DNA of 64,000 bases, from contig CALJLN010000006.1 of assembly GCA_937982565.1 (NCBI GenBank), positions 61,448 through 125,447 on the forward strand. The letters are read 5' to 3'. Made by a program: the position numbers and the translations under genes. The notes below the pieces were generated by a model. It was not told where the DNA came from, ran no database searches, and worked only from the letters and a program-made list of their open reading frames with translations. Of this stretch, positions 1 through 8,936 are shown one piece after another (position 1 is the first letter of the stretch; the number at the start of each line of letters is the position of its first letter). The DNA is from UBA2421 sp002343075 (GTDB lineage: Bacteria; Planctomycetota; Phycisphaerae; Tepidisphaerales; Tepidisphaeraceae).

Positions 1-2
1 GC

Positions 3-506
3 CGGGTGAGAATCGCCGGCCTGGGCAAGCGCTCGCTGCAAGGCGATATCGGATTTGCCGACTTATTGAGGAAAATGGGTGTTTTCGTGAAGGTGACCGA
101 CGACGCCATGACGGCAGAAGGCACCGGCGAACTTGAATCGATCACCGCGGACTTATCTGGCATGCCCGACATGGCGCAAACGCTGGCGGTCGTCTGCCTC
201 TTTGCCGAAGGCGAGTCGCGTCTCACCGGCCTTCACACGCTCCGGCACAAGGAAACCGACCGTCTGGCCGCCTTGAAGGTGGAACTGGAAAAGATGGGGG
301 CAAAGGCCAGCATCGACGGCGATTCTCTCACGATTGAGCCCCCAGAAGTCGTCCGCGGTGCGAATATTGAGACATACAACGATCACCGAATGGCCATGAG
401 CTTTGCCGTCGCATCCACTCGGGCCAACGGAGTGACGATTCTCAATCCTGCCTGTGTCGGCAAGACCTATCCGGACTTTTTTGACGACTTCGCACGGTTC
501 GCATAA
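3..506 (+). CDS. aroA: 3-phosphoshikimate 1-carboxyvinyltransferase (EPSP synthase), C-terminal part
   Basis: This is the 3' portion of aroA; the gene begins before the window and the reading frame is open from base 3. EPSP synthase transfers the enolpyruvyl group of PEP to shikimate-3-phosphate in the cytoplasmic pathway to chorismate. The visible ~167 residues carry family landmarks: GDIGFADLLRKMG, PDMAQTLAV, the HKETDRL segment that contributes to substrate binding, and NDHRMAMSFA, followed by a C-terminal P-x-C-V-x-K-T-Y-P-x-F block. This matches the second globular domain of the family. It is intact to its stop. The next gene starts 50 bases downstream with its own ribosome binding site, so no operon link is proven. 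Confidence 0.95.
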   Translation, partial: RVRIAGLGKRSLQGDIGFADLLRKMGVFVKVTDDAMTAEGTGELESITADLSGMPDMAQTLAVVCLFAEGESRLTGLHTLRHKETDRLAALKVELEKMGAKASIDGDSLTIEPPEVVRGANIETYNDHRMAMSFAVASTRANGVTILNPACVGKTYPDFFDDFARFA

Positions 507-555
507 ATTTCCGCCGCTATTCGCAAGCATTGTAGGTTGCGGCAGGAGGAGCGTT

Positions 556-1278
556 ATGCCGGTTCGCGTCACCGTTTGGAATGAGTTTGTTCACGAAAAG
601 AAGAATCCCGCCGTCGCGGAGATATACCCAGAGGGTATTCATGAAACGATCGCCCAGGCACTGAACCGCGCCGGTAACATTGCCGCGCGCTGCGCCTGGC
701 TCGATCAGCCCGAACATGGCCTGACCGATGAAGTGTTAGCTGATACTGATGTGCTCATCTGGTGGGGGCATACCGCACATCATCGCGTGGAAGATCGCAT
801 CGTCGAACGCGTGCATGGCCGCGTGCTCGCTGGCATGGGGATCATCGTTCTGCACAGCGGGCATCACGCCAAGATTTTCAAGAAACTGATGGGGACAAGT
901 TGCAACCTGAAGTGGCGCGAAGCCGACGACCGGGAGATCTTGTGGATTACCAAGCCGAATCATCCCATCCTGGCCGGGATTGATGATCACTTTGTCCTCC
1001 CGTCCGAAGAAATGTACGGCGAATACTTCGACGTGCCCGAACCGTTGGAAACGATCCTCATCAGCAACTTCACCGGCGGTGAGGTTTTTCGAAGCGGGCT
1101 TACCTATACCCGCGGGGCTGGCAGGATATTCTATTTCCGTCCCGGCCACGAGACCTATCCAACCTTCCACGACGCCAACGTGCAGCGCATCATCCAGAAT
1201 GCCTGTCATTGGGCCGCACCGGTCGCTGGCGGCACTGTTCCAGTCGGCTGCCCAAATCCAAAAAAGGGCTGGGTTTGA
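556..1278 (+). CDS. ThuA-like (trehalose utilization family) domain protein
   Basis: A 240-residue cytoplasmic protein without a signal peptide. It resembles the ThuA-like, glutamine-amidotransferase-like fold found in sugar-metabolism genes: an IWWGHTAHHRV block near residue 70, a GMGIIVLHSGHHAKIFKKLMG segment near residue 95, and HPIL and RPGHETYPTFH near the C terminus. The start at 556 is chosen over longer in-frame possibilities because AGGAGG lies at 544-549, and extending upstream would overlap aroA. ThuA relatives are linked to trehalose and related disaccharide use, but the biochemical activity of this subgroup is not settled. No sugar-uptake genes lie beside it, so the substrate cannot be inferred. 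Confidence 0.8.
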   Translation: MPVRVTVWNEFVHEKKNPAVAEIYPEGIHETIAQALNRAGNIAARCAWLDQPEHGLTDEVLADTDVLIWWGHTAHHRVEDRIVERVHGRVLAGMGIIVLHSGHHAKIFKKLMGTSCNLKWREADDREILWITKPNHPILAGIDDHFVLPSEEMYGEYFDVPEPLETILISNFTGGEVFRSGLTYTRGAGRIFYFRPGHETYPTFHDANVQRIIQNACHWAAPVAGGTVPVGCPNPKKGWV

Positions 1279-1386
1279 TCCGCAGTCATAGAATCGACCT
1301 GCCCGCCCTGTGAGCAATGTCCGCAACCTCACGGCTACAAGGCGAAATGGCATTCAGGCGGACAATCGGCAGAATATAGGGCCGCC

Positions 1387-2160
1387 GTGAGTCAGCCCCG
1401 GCGATGTATGACAACGCATACCCTTGCCATTTCACCACAACCCGCCGCAGAACCGACCTCTTTACCTTCGCTCAGCCTCGTTGTGCCCGTCTGGAATGAC
1501 CCTGAAGGATTGCGCCATTTGCTCACGCAGGTGACGGACAATCCCCATTTGCATGAAGTCATCATTGCAGATGCCTCACCGGATGACCGCTGCGCCTCAG
1601 TGGCGCGCGAGTTTGCGGCAATTCACGTTCGTTCCCCAAGACCCAACCGGGGTGCTCAGATGAATGCCGGGGCAGCGGTGGCAACAGGTGAACTTCTGCT
1701 GTTTCACCATGTTGATGTTCCGATCACCCCGGGACACTGCAGGGCAGCACGCGTTTCTGGCGCGCGTAGCCAATTCAGTGCCGCAGCGTTCTATCGAGAG
1801 TTTGATTCGGCCCACGCACGCCGGCGATGGCTGGAGAAGTTCGTCCGACTCTACAACCGCTGCGGGGGCGCACTTTACGGCGACCAATCGCTCTGCATTC
1901 GTCGCGATGCCTTCTACAAGCATGGAGGGTTTCGCGATATGGCACTGATGGAAGACGTTGAGTTCACCCGCAGGCTCCGCCGAAACGGGGGCATCGAACT
2001 GCTCGACCCACCGGTCCAGCCAAGCGCCCGTCGGCATCGCAACCGGGGCAGCCTGCGAACATCGCTGTTTAACCTCTGGATCATGGCTGCGTTTCGAGTC
2101 GGTGTCTCGCCCGACACGCTGCATCGGTGGTACTACGGCAAGAAGTATCGCGACCTCTAG
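1387..2160 (+). CDS. Family 2 glycosyltransferase (TIGR04283-like)
   Basis: 257 residues, GT-A fold. The N terminus has the LSLVVPVWNDPEGL strand, then EVIIADASPDD. A degenerate metal-binding HVD stands where most relatives have HAD, and the YGDQSLCIRR and MEDVEFTRRLRR blocks are typical of the small GT2 group often called rSAM/selenodomain-associated transferases. The start is GTG at 1387; ATG at 1408 is a plausible alternative and gives the domain with less N-terminal extension. It probably moves a sugar from a nucleotide donor to an unknown acceptor. The stop lies 4 bases before the next start, suggesting co-transcription with the permease. The acceptor cannot be read from sequence. Confidence 0.8.
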   Translation: MSQPRRCMTTHTLAISPQPAAEPTSLPSLSLVVPVWNDPEGLRHLLTQVTDNPHLHEVIIADASPDDRCASVAREFAAIHVRSPRPNRGAQMNAGAAVATGELLLFHHVDVPITPGHCRAARVSGARSQFSAAAFYREFDSAHARRRWLEKFVRLYNRCGGALYGDQSLCIRRDAFYKHGGFRDMALMEDVEFTRRLRRNGGIELLDPPVQPSARRHRNRGSLRTSLFNLWIMAAFRVGVSPDTLHRWYYGKKYRDL

Positions 2161-2164
2161 GGGG

Positions 2165-2965
2165 ATGGTGCCGGCAAACCTCGACCCAACCTGGCTGATC
2201 ATCGCCGCTGCGGCGACCTTGATCGGCGTCACCAAGAGCGGTTTTGGCAGCGGGCTGGGATTGCTCGTGGTCCCGGTCATCGCAATGGCGATGGGCAACC
2301 TGCCCGGCTACGGTCCCGAGGCCGGCCTTGGGCTGATGCTGCCACTCCTGATTATCGGGGATATCATCGCGGTCGCGCAGAATCGCAAGGAGTTTGACCG
2401 ACAGGCCATTCACTACCTGCTACCGGGAACTGTCGTCGGCGTGGTGATCGGCGCGGCGGTTCTCTACTGGTTTCATCAGAAGCCGCCGCAGGTCTTGGCG
2501 GCGCTAATCAAGATTGAGGTGGGGTTGGAATGCCTCCTGCTCACCGGATTACACTACTGGCGGCGCTGGCGCGGCGCGCGACAGTCATTGATGAAAGAAC
2601 CGCTGCGCGGCGGCTTAACCGGTGCAGCGGCCGCGGTCTCTTCCACGCTCGCACACGCAGCGGGGCCAATCATCGCAATGTATCTCATTCCGCTCCGAAT
2701 GGGCCGGCGCGCCTTCGTCGGCACGAGCGCGCTCTACTTTTTCATCCTGAATACCGCCAAACTGCCCGCCTACCTCGCCGCGGGGATGTTTGATTCCGTG
2801 CAGCTCAATCTCATCACCATACTCACTCCGCTTGTGCTGATCGGCGCCGCAATCGGCGCACTAATGGTAAAGCGCCTGAGTGACAGAATCTTCACGCAAG
2901 TCGTTTATGGAGCGACAGTTATCACTGGCGCATGGGTGCTCATGGACGGATTCCGGGCACTCTGA
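2165..2965 (+). CDS. TauE/SafE family sulfite/anion exporter permease
   Basis: 266 residues, strongly hydrophobic, with about seven to eight membrane segments. Early sequence WLIIAAAATLIGVTKSGFGSG is the characteristic first half-repeat of TauE/SafE permeases (PF01925), including the glycine-rich G-x-G-x-G-S-G-L-G element. A second, related repeat begins near residue 155 with the GGLTGAAAAVSSTLAHAAGP stretch. Family members export sulfite, sulfoacetate or related organosulfur anions across the inner membrane. Substrate is unknown here and no sulfur genes are adjacent. It starts 4 bases after the glycosyltransferase stop; the purine stretch AGGGGG abuts the ATG, so initiation may depend on coupling. 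Confidence 0.85.
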   Translation: MVPANLDPTWLIIAAAATLIGVTKSGFGSGLGLLVVPVIAMAMGNLPGYGPEAGLGLMLPLLIIGDIIAVAQNRKEFDRQAIHYLLPGTVVGVVIGAAVLYWFHQKPPQVLAALIKIEVGLECLLLTGLHYWRRWRGARQSLMKEPLRGGLTGAAAAVSSTLAHAAGPIIAMYLIPLRMGRRAFVGTSALYFFILNTAKLPAYLAAGMFDSVQLNLITILTPLVLIGAAIGALMVKRLSDRIFTQVVYGATVITGAWVLMDGFRAL

Positions 2966-3195
2966 GCGGCGGCGCAGGCGTTTCTCGCCGGCGATATCTG
3001 ACTCCCAGACCTGAAAAATTCGCGGAGTGCGGCGGTCTTTTTATGGCCACTTTGTCTACGATTGTTACAATCCGCACAACCGACATTCGCAGCGCGCTCC
3101 GCACTCGGGTTGTACTGTCATGTCGTAATGAACACGTCTCTGCCTCGGCGCTGCCCAGTTGTCGTCACATCGTTCGTTTCGGGAAGGACTACATC

Positions 3196-6100
3196 ATGTG
3201 GCCGGAGTTCTCTGAATCGTTGGAAAATCGCGTGCTGCTATTCGGCGGCCCGCCGGACCTTTCGCCGCTGTCTATACCAAACCTGACCTTCGACAATGGC
3301 GTCTTCACTGCCACTAATCCGACCATCAGCGTGAACGGCACGCCCACCGTTTCACTTCAGGGCACCGTTACCGTCGCCAACAATCAAATTACGGCGCAAG
3401 GCCAGGTGAGTGCGGCATTCGGCGGAAACCAATTGCTCTTTGGCGGGAGTTTTGTCATTCCTGTCGGCACCGCCATCACATCGTCGCTCGCCGACACGCT
3501 TGGCAATGTAGCGAACCGACTCCCCCTCGGCGGGACATCACTCACGTTTACCAATCTCACCCTCGGCGCAGGGGCGGTGACGTTTGATGCCACCGCCAAG
3601 CTGCCACAGGCGCTGGGTGCATTCGAGTTGAGTGCGACAGGCGTCCAGGTTGGTGCATCGGGTATCACCGCGGCGACATTGGGCATCGCCGATCCCAGCA
3701 TTTACCAACTCGACCTCGGCGGGTTCAAGCTCAATGCGCAGAACCTCGCCGCAAGCTATGATGTCGCCAGCAGCAAAGTTCGATTTAACGGCCTGTTTAA
3801 TGCACCACAGTTGAACACCACGGTTGACCTGTCCGGCAACAGGTTTCTGGCTGTCGGGGCCGGTCCAACGATCGAGTTTAACGGCGGGGTGAGCATCGCA
3901 GGACCTGTGACCATCGGCGGGCCGTGGAAACTCAACACCCTTGATCTAGACATCGCTTTTCAGAACAACGCGTTCACCACAACCGGCACTGGTATCGTCG
4001 ACACCGGCGGCGGCAATCTGACCATCACTTCCAGCTTCGCCAACAATGTCTTTGCGTTCACCACGCAGGGGCAAGCCATGTTCCAACTGCTCGGCATGGA
4101 TTTAACCATCTCTGCCTTCACCTTCACGTCCGACCAATCCGGCGGGGGGACGTTTGATCCCAAGATCACGGTGCAAGGATCGCTCAAGCTGCCCGAACAA
4201 TTCGGCAACTTTACGATCGCCATCGAACAGCAAAACCAGCTCACTGTCGATTCCACCGGCGTCCAAGTCACCGGCGGCACCGCCAGCTTCCCCGGCGCGC
4301 AGACTTTCTCCGTGATTGGACTGCTCGAAGTGAAGAGTGTGAATGCAACCCTCAGTTTTGATTTTCAGAACAGCGAAGTAAAGTTACAGGGTTCGTTCAC
4401 AATCCCTTCTCTGAATAGTCTGACGATCAACCTAACCGGCAACAATTTTGCTGCGCTTCGTTTTGCCAACAACTCGCTCGATTTCGCTTTTGTTGGCAGT
4501 TTCACCAATCTGAACATCCCCATCTTTCAGCAGTGGCAGTTGCAGAATGGCACGGTGACTGTCAACAAGCCTTTCGGCACGTCGCCGGGCGATATCAATG
4601 GGATGTTCAGCATTCGTACGCCGAACAACACGACGATAGGCCTTGGCCTGGCTTTCGTCGCCGGCCGCGTGAGTGAGATTACAGTCACCAACAACAATCC
4701 CAATCCTGATTTCACTTTCTTCGGTCTCAGCGCGAACGTCACCAGCGTGAAGTTCATCCCTGACATCAATCCTGGAAACGATGATTTCTTCGAACCCCAA
4801 CTCGAACTCCAAGGCTCGGCCAGCCTGCCAACCAGCTTCGGCACCACCTCCGGCGGCGGGCGGGTGACTTTTTCGATCGCGGCGCCAGAGAAGTTCATTC
4901 TCAATGAGAATGCGATCACACTCACCGGCGGGTCGATCAGTATCCCGGCCGTCAATTTCAACCTCCTTGGGCTGGTAAAGGTGTCTGTGCAAAGCCTGAA
5001 TGTGCAATTCATCAGCACACCCACCGAATCGCTTCGCATCAGCGGCGTTTTGAAGATTCCACAGCTGTTTAATCTCACGCTCGATTTCGACCCCGCAAGA
5101 AACCGTTTCATCGAAATCAACTCTGCCGGTACCGTTCGCGTGAATGGGTCGGTGAGTGTGAACAATGTGGCAATCGTCCCCAACGTGTGGGTCATCAAGA
5201 GTGCTTCATTTACGTTCAACAATACCGGTCCTCAGACGATGTTTCAGGTGGATGCTTCGCTGCAGATTCCATCGGGCATCATCATCGGCGGGGCAATCAA
5301 ATTTGTTAACGGCGACCTCGATGGCATCTCGCTGTTCGCCGACAATCTGCGAGTTCCGCTTGGCGCGACAGGCGTCTTCCTTACGCGGATTGACGGCGGG
5401 CTGCAGAATCTCGCCAACCCAACTGGTAACCCACCCTTGCGATTCAGCGGCGGGCTGGGCTTGAGCTTTGGGCCGCGCATCACCATCCCGCTGCCAGGCA
5501 TCCTCGGCGGGCCATTAACCGGTGCAATCATTGATCTGACGGTTCAGGGCACGATCGATAAGAATCGCATGACCGTCAACGGCGATGTCGCGCTCATCGG
5601 CAACAGTCGCCCCCCGCCGCCGAGCGGGCTGGCGACGGGTAGTTCGATGCTCACGCTCGACTGGAACCGCGGTATCTTTGAGGGGGACGTCACCGTCAAT
5701 GTGCTTGGTGGTTTCTTCAACGCTAGTGTGCACGCGGTCGTCTCTTCAGAGGGCTTCTTTACCTTCCAGGGGGAAGGCAGTGTACGGATTCCCAATGGCA
5801 TCCCCATTGTCGGTGGAATCTCACCCGGCGGCGGCAAGGGCGCGCTCTACTTCTCCGATGATGGCAATTATTCAAACGACTTCATCGCCGCGTGGGGAAG
5901 CATTACCGTTCCCAACCCCGACGCCTACGGTTGGTGGTCAGACGGTCAGCCGTATGTTTACACCAAGGGCCTGAAGATTTTCTTCGACGGCAATTACGAG
6001 ATTATCAATAGCGAAGTCACCCTCCCACCGATCAACTTCAATCTTGAACGGGCCGAGTTTGAAATCGCTGCAGGAACCAGTCGCTACCTCGTCACCGCCG

Positions 6101-7521
6101 ACTGGGCCAACCCGGGCCTCAACCCGAACCAAATCCGAGTGCAGTTCCAGGACCCCAATACGGGCGTGCTAACCGACGTCACCCAGCCGGGTAACGGCAT
6201 CGTCGATAACTTTACCGTGCAAACGCTTCAGCCGGGCAACCGCGCGTTTCTCCTCGGAGGCGTGCGGCGCACCGGGCGATACATCTTCACACTCGTCCCG
6301 CCGGTGGGAAACAGCTTCCAAAACACGAGATGGTCGGGTGGAACACCGAACGAGAAACCCGTCATCACCCCCACAACCGGCGTGGTTGCCGCCAATGGTT
6401 CAGATGTAACCATCAGTTACAGCGCCTTCGATCCAGACGACATCGCCAAGATCCGCTGGTATGCCGACGTCAACAACGGCACGTTCACCGGCGTACCGAT
6501 CCGAGTCTATTTCAATGGACAGCCCACCCTGCTCCACGATGAACAAGACCGTGCCGACAGCGTCGAGTGGCGCAGCGCCGAACCGATCAGCGGATCGGGC
6601 ATTACAATGCAAAGCGGGACCTATTTCATCTACGGCGAGATCGACGATAACGTGAACGCGGTCGTCCGCAGGTATCTTCCCAACCCCGTCACGGTCGATA
6701 CCAACAGCAACCCCCACCCGATCTCGGTGCGCGTTTCCTCTACCCGATGGGATGACCGGTTTAACAATCACCTCATTTCGCGCGGGTTGGGCGATCAGTT
6801 CGGGTTTGCTTACTACAATGTAACGGGAATCATCCCGCGCGGTGCGCTCGATCCGCAGACGCTGCCCTGGTCAAATATTGATCGAATCACGGTTCGCATC
6901 AATAAGCCCGTTGTTGCCGCTGAGGACGCCGCTGAGCTTTTTGGCATTAGCACTGCCGAGTATCCCGTCACCGTGCAGCAGGACGGGGATGAGGTCAACA
7001 TCGTCATCGAGATCCCACCCACGGCGTCCGCCGAGCGATTGCTGCTGCGGCTCGACGAATCGATCGCAGGCAAATACGACGATTCGCCATTCGATGGCAA
7101 CAATGACCGGATTACCGGCGACCCAGCGCTGCTGGGTTACAACGCGCTGCACGGCGATGTAAATCGCGATGGCACGGTCAACCTCACCGACTTTACTATG
7201 TTCGCCGCGGGATTCTTCGGTACGGCGGCGTCTTCGAGCAGCAGCGGCTACTCGCCGTTCGCCGATTTCGACGGAAGTGGCGCGATCAACCTGTTCGATT
7301 TCACGGTCATCGCGAGCAATTTCGGCCGATCACTTCCCGCCGGCCGGCCGAGCATCGCCGCGCGACCACTGACGAACGTCCTGGCACCGTCGGAGTCGGT
7401 CTCGTTACAACTACCAGCAAGGCAAACTGCGTTCTCCGATACATTTATCGATGTTTCTGACCGGCTGAGCTTCAGCGAGCGAGAATCGCTCAATTCGCAA
7501 GCAAAGGAGGTGCTGTTGTGA
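3196..7521 (+). CDS. Very large surface protein with LEPR-XLL-type N terminus and C-terminal dockerin type I repeats
   Basis: 1441 residues. The start at 3196 is chosen because it has GGAAGG upstream and places the planctomycete motif SLENRVLLFGG at residues 9-19; the frame stays open upstream to 2932. Most of the chain (about 20-1050) consists of repeated low-charge beta-rich units with recurring elements such as G-T-V-T-V, L-x-L-x-G-S-F-x-I-P and F-x-N-N-x-F, resembling long extracellular beta-solenoid or beta-sandwich arrays. Near residues 1320-1382 are two EF-hand-like dockerin repeats, GDVNRDGTVNLTDF and ADFDGSGAINLFDF, which predict calcium binding. It is probably exported and displayed at the surface. 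The next gene overlaps its stop by four bases. No enzymatic domain is recognised. Confidence 0.85.
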   Translation: MWPEFSESLENRVLLFGGPPDLSPLSIPNLTFDNGVFTATNPTISVNGTPTVSLQGTVTVANNQITAQGQVSAAFGGNQLLFGGSFVIPVGTAITSSLADTLGNVANRLPLGGTSLTFTNLTLGAGAVTFDATAKLPQALGAFELSATGVQVGASGITAATLGIADPSIYQLDLGGFKLNAQNLAASYDVASSKVRFNGLFNAPQLNTTVDLSGNRFLAVGAGPTIEFNGGVSIAGPVTIGGPWKLNTLDLDIAFQNNAFTTTGTGIVDTGGGNLTITSSFANNVFAFTTQGQAMFQLLGMDLTISAFTFTSDQSGGGTFDPKITVQGSLKLPEQFGNFTIAIEQQNQLTVDSTGVQVTGGTASFPGAQTFSVIGLLEVKSVNATLSFDFQNSEVKLQGSFTIPSLNSLTINLTGNNFAALRFANNSLDFAFVGSFTNLNIPIFQQWQLQNGTVTVNKPFGTSPGDINGMFSIRTPNNTTIGLGLAFVAGRVSEITVTNNNPNPDFTFFGLSANVTSVKFIPDINPGNDDFFEPQLELQGSASLPTSFGTTSGGGRVTFSIAAPEKFILNENAITLTGGSISIPAVNFNLLGLVKVSVQSLNVQFISTPTESLRISGVLKIPQLFNLTLDFDPARNRFIEINSAGTVRVNGSVSVNNVAIVPNVWVIKSASFTFNNTGPQTMFQVDASLQIPSGIIIGGAIKFVNGDLDGISLFADNLRVPLGATGVFLTRIDGGLQNLANPTGNPPLRFSGGLGLSFGPRITIPLPGILGGPLTGAIIDLTVQGTIDKNRMTVNGDVALIGNSRPPPPSGLATGSSMLTLDWNRGIFEGDVTVNVLGGFFNASVHAVVSSEGFFTFQGEGSVRIPNGIPIVGGISPGGGKGALYFSDDGNYSNDFIAAWGSITVPNPDAYGWWSDGQPYVYTKGLKIFFDGNYEIINSEVTLPPINFNLERAEFEIAAGTSRYLVTADWANPGLNPNQIRVQFQDPNTGVLTDVTQPGNGIVDNFTVQTLQPGNRAFLLGGVRRTGRYIFTLVPPVGNSFQNTRWSGGTPNEKPVITPTTGVVAANGSDVTISYSAFDPDDIAKIRWYADVNNGTFTGVPIRVYFNGQPTLLHDEQDRADSVEWRSAEPISGSGITMQSGTYFIYGEIDDNVNAVVRRYLPNPVTVDTNSNPHPISVRVSSTRWDDRFNNHLISRGLGDQFGFAYYNVTGIIPRGALDPQTLPWSNIDRITVRINKPVVAAEDAAELFGISTAEYPVTVQQDGDEVNIVIEIPPTASAERLLLRLDESIAGKYDDSPFDGNNDRITGDPALLGYNALHGDVNRDGTVNLTDFTMFAAGFFGTAASSSSSGYSPFADFDGSGAINLFDFTVIASNFGRSLPAGRPSIAARPLTNVLAPSESVSLQLPARQTAFSDTFIDVSDRLSFSERESLNSQAKEVLL

Positions 7522-8114
7522 AGCTAAACCAATTTCTTTCCACAGCCGCCTTTCTTATGACCGCCTTCGCCGCTAACTCGGCGAATGCTGCCGTCGTCAT
7601 TTCGTTCGAAGATCTGACCGTGCAGAATGTACCGTTGGGTTCGCCGGGGGTTCTGGCATATGTCGAGATCGCAGTCCAAAACGATGATCCCGACATAGGG
7701 CTTTCCGGATTTCAGATTCAGGCCAAACTCCCCGATGGCCAGACCGACGTCGTTTTCGGTTCGGTGAGTAACACCGAAATGCATGCTCCCCTGCTCCCAG
7801 CGACTCCATTCTTGCTGCACACTGAAAGCACGCGCATCATCGCGGCCAAGCTCGCACTAGACCCCGTGCAATTGCTGGACGACGGCGGGCTGGTTCGGTT
7901 TGAACTGGGAATCAACCCCGGATTCGTCGGATCGGTACCCTTGACGCTGGTAGCCCTGACAACCGATCCCGATTTCGGCACGGCATTGACCGACGGCGAG
8001 TTTCTGCCAGTCGAAATCCAGCTTGCCAGCGGAACCATTCATGTGGTGATTCCAGAACCGTTCGGTGTCGGAGTAATCGCGCCGCTGATGCTGCTCAGGC
8101 ACCGACGCCGGTGA
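7518..8114 (+). CDS. Small secreted cohesin-like protein with PEP-CTERM-like tail
   Basis: 198 residues, beginning at a GTG that overlaps the previous stop (GTGA) with AAAGGAGG at 7503-7510, so it is translationally coupled to the giant dockerin protein. An N-terminal signal peptide ends near ANSANA. The middle is a beta-rich domain whose spacing (GFQIQAKLPDG, later GLVRFELGINPGFVGSVPLTL, then a closing G-T-I-H-V-V strand) resembles cohesin-type beta sandwiches; that is a fold resemblance judged by eye, not a confirmed match. The C terminus has P-E-P followed by a hydrophobic stretch and RHRRR, the layout of PEP-CTERM sorting signals. Its likely role is a surface partner or anchor for the upstream protein. 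Confidence 0.7.
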   Translation: MKLNQFLSTAAFLMTAFAANSANAAVVISFEDLTVQNVPLGSPGVLAYVEIAVQNDDPDIGLSGFQIQAKLPDGQTDVVFGSVSNTEMHAPLLPATPFLLHTESTRIIAAKLALDPVQLLDDGGLVRFELGINPGFVGSVPLTLVALTTDPDFGTALTDGEFLPVEIQLASGTIHVVIPEPFGVGVIAPLMLLRHRRR

Positions 8115-8133
8115 GCGTCCAAATTGCTGTCAG

Positions 8134-8859
8134 TCAGGACTTCATCGCCGCAGAGTAAAGCTCGGCGACGTAGCTCCAATTGACAACATTCCACCACGCC
8201 TTCACATAATCCGCCCGGCGGTTCTGATACTTCAAATAATAGGCGTGCTCCCAGACATCGATGCCCAGCAACGGCGTCTGGCCGACCTGCAAAGGCGATT
8301 CTTGATTTGCGGTACTGACGATCTCCGGCTTGTTGCCACTATTGATGACAAGCCACGCCCACCCGCTGCCAAACCGCTTCATTGCGGCCTCAGAAAATTC
8401 GGCCTGGAATCTCTCGAAAGAGCCAAACGCGCCGTCAACTGCGGCCGCCACTTCGCCGCTGGGTGCCCCGCCGGAATTGGGAGCCATCATGTTCCAGAAC
8501 ATGGTGTGATTGACATGCCCCCCGCCGTTGTTGATCACCGCCTGGCGCACACCTGCGGGCACATCGTCGAGGTGCTTCAACAGCTCGGCTGGTTCTCTCT
8601 TCAGCAAATCCGGACTTCCCGACAGCGCAGCATTCAAGTTCTTCACGTACGCAGCGTGGTGCTTCTCGTGATGAATCTGCATTGTTTCAGCATCAATGTG
8701 GGGCATGAGTGCGTCGTATGCGTAGGGCAGCTTTGGGAGGGTGAAACCTGGCACACCCTCATCGCCTGCCCGAGCACTGCTGCCCAGCCCCCCCGCGGCG
8801 ATCAGTGCCGCTGCACCAGCGACGCTTCTAGCCAACACTTCACGGCGGTTAATCAGCAT
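8134..8859 (-). CDS. sod: Fe/Mn superoxide dismutase with Tat signal peptide
   Basis: 241 residues. The first ~31 residues contain NRREVLARSVAGAAAL, a twin-arginine signal, so the enzyme probably folds in the cytoplasm and is exported. The mature part is a complete Fe/Mn SOD: FTLPKLPYAYDALMPHI, the helical HHEKHHAAYVKNLN segment with the first metal-ligand histidine, GGHVNHTMFWN with the second, and DVWEHAYYLKYQNRRADY with the Asp and His ligands. It converts superoxide to oxygen and hydrogen peroxide. Metal choice between iron and manganese cannot be settled from these motifs. It is transcribed toward, and ends 19 bases from, the cohesin-like gene. Confidence 0.96.
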   Translation of the reverse strand: MLINRREVLARSVAGAAALIAAGGLGSSARAGDEGVPGFTLPKLPYAYDALMPHIDAETMQIHHEKHHAAYVKNLNAALSGSPDLLKREPAELLKHLDDVPAGVRQAVINNGGGHVNHTMFWNMMAPNSGGAPSGEVAAAVDGAFGSFERFQAEFSEAAMKRFGSGWAWLVINSGNKPEIVSTANQESPLQVGQTPLLGIDVWEHAYYLKYQNRRADYVKAWWNVVNWSYVAELYSAAMKS

Positions 8860-8936
8860 GGTGGTCCTCCAGTGGCTGCCTCAATGATAGCCCCCAGTGA
8901 CCACGTCGGACAACCACAAAAAGTGCATGATGCAGT

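Noticed and set aside
454..555. Upstream extension of the ThuA-like protein
   Set aside because: It would overlap aroA; AGGAGG at 544-549 points to the start at 556.
1720..1800. Possible frameshift in the family 2 glycosyltransferase
   Set aside because: The expected GAF-R-x-x-F-D-S pattern continues in the same frame as SAAAFYREFDS, so the gene is intact though divergent.
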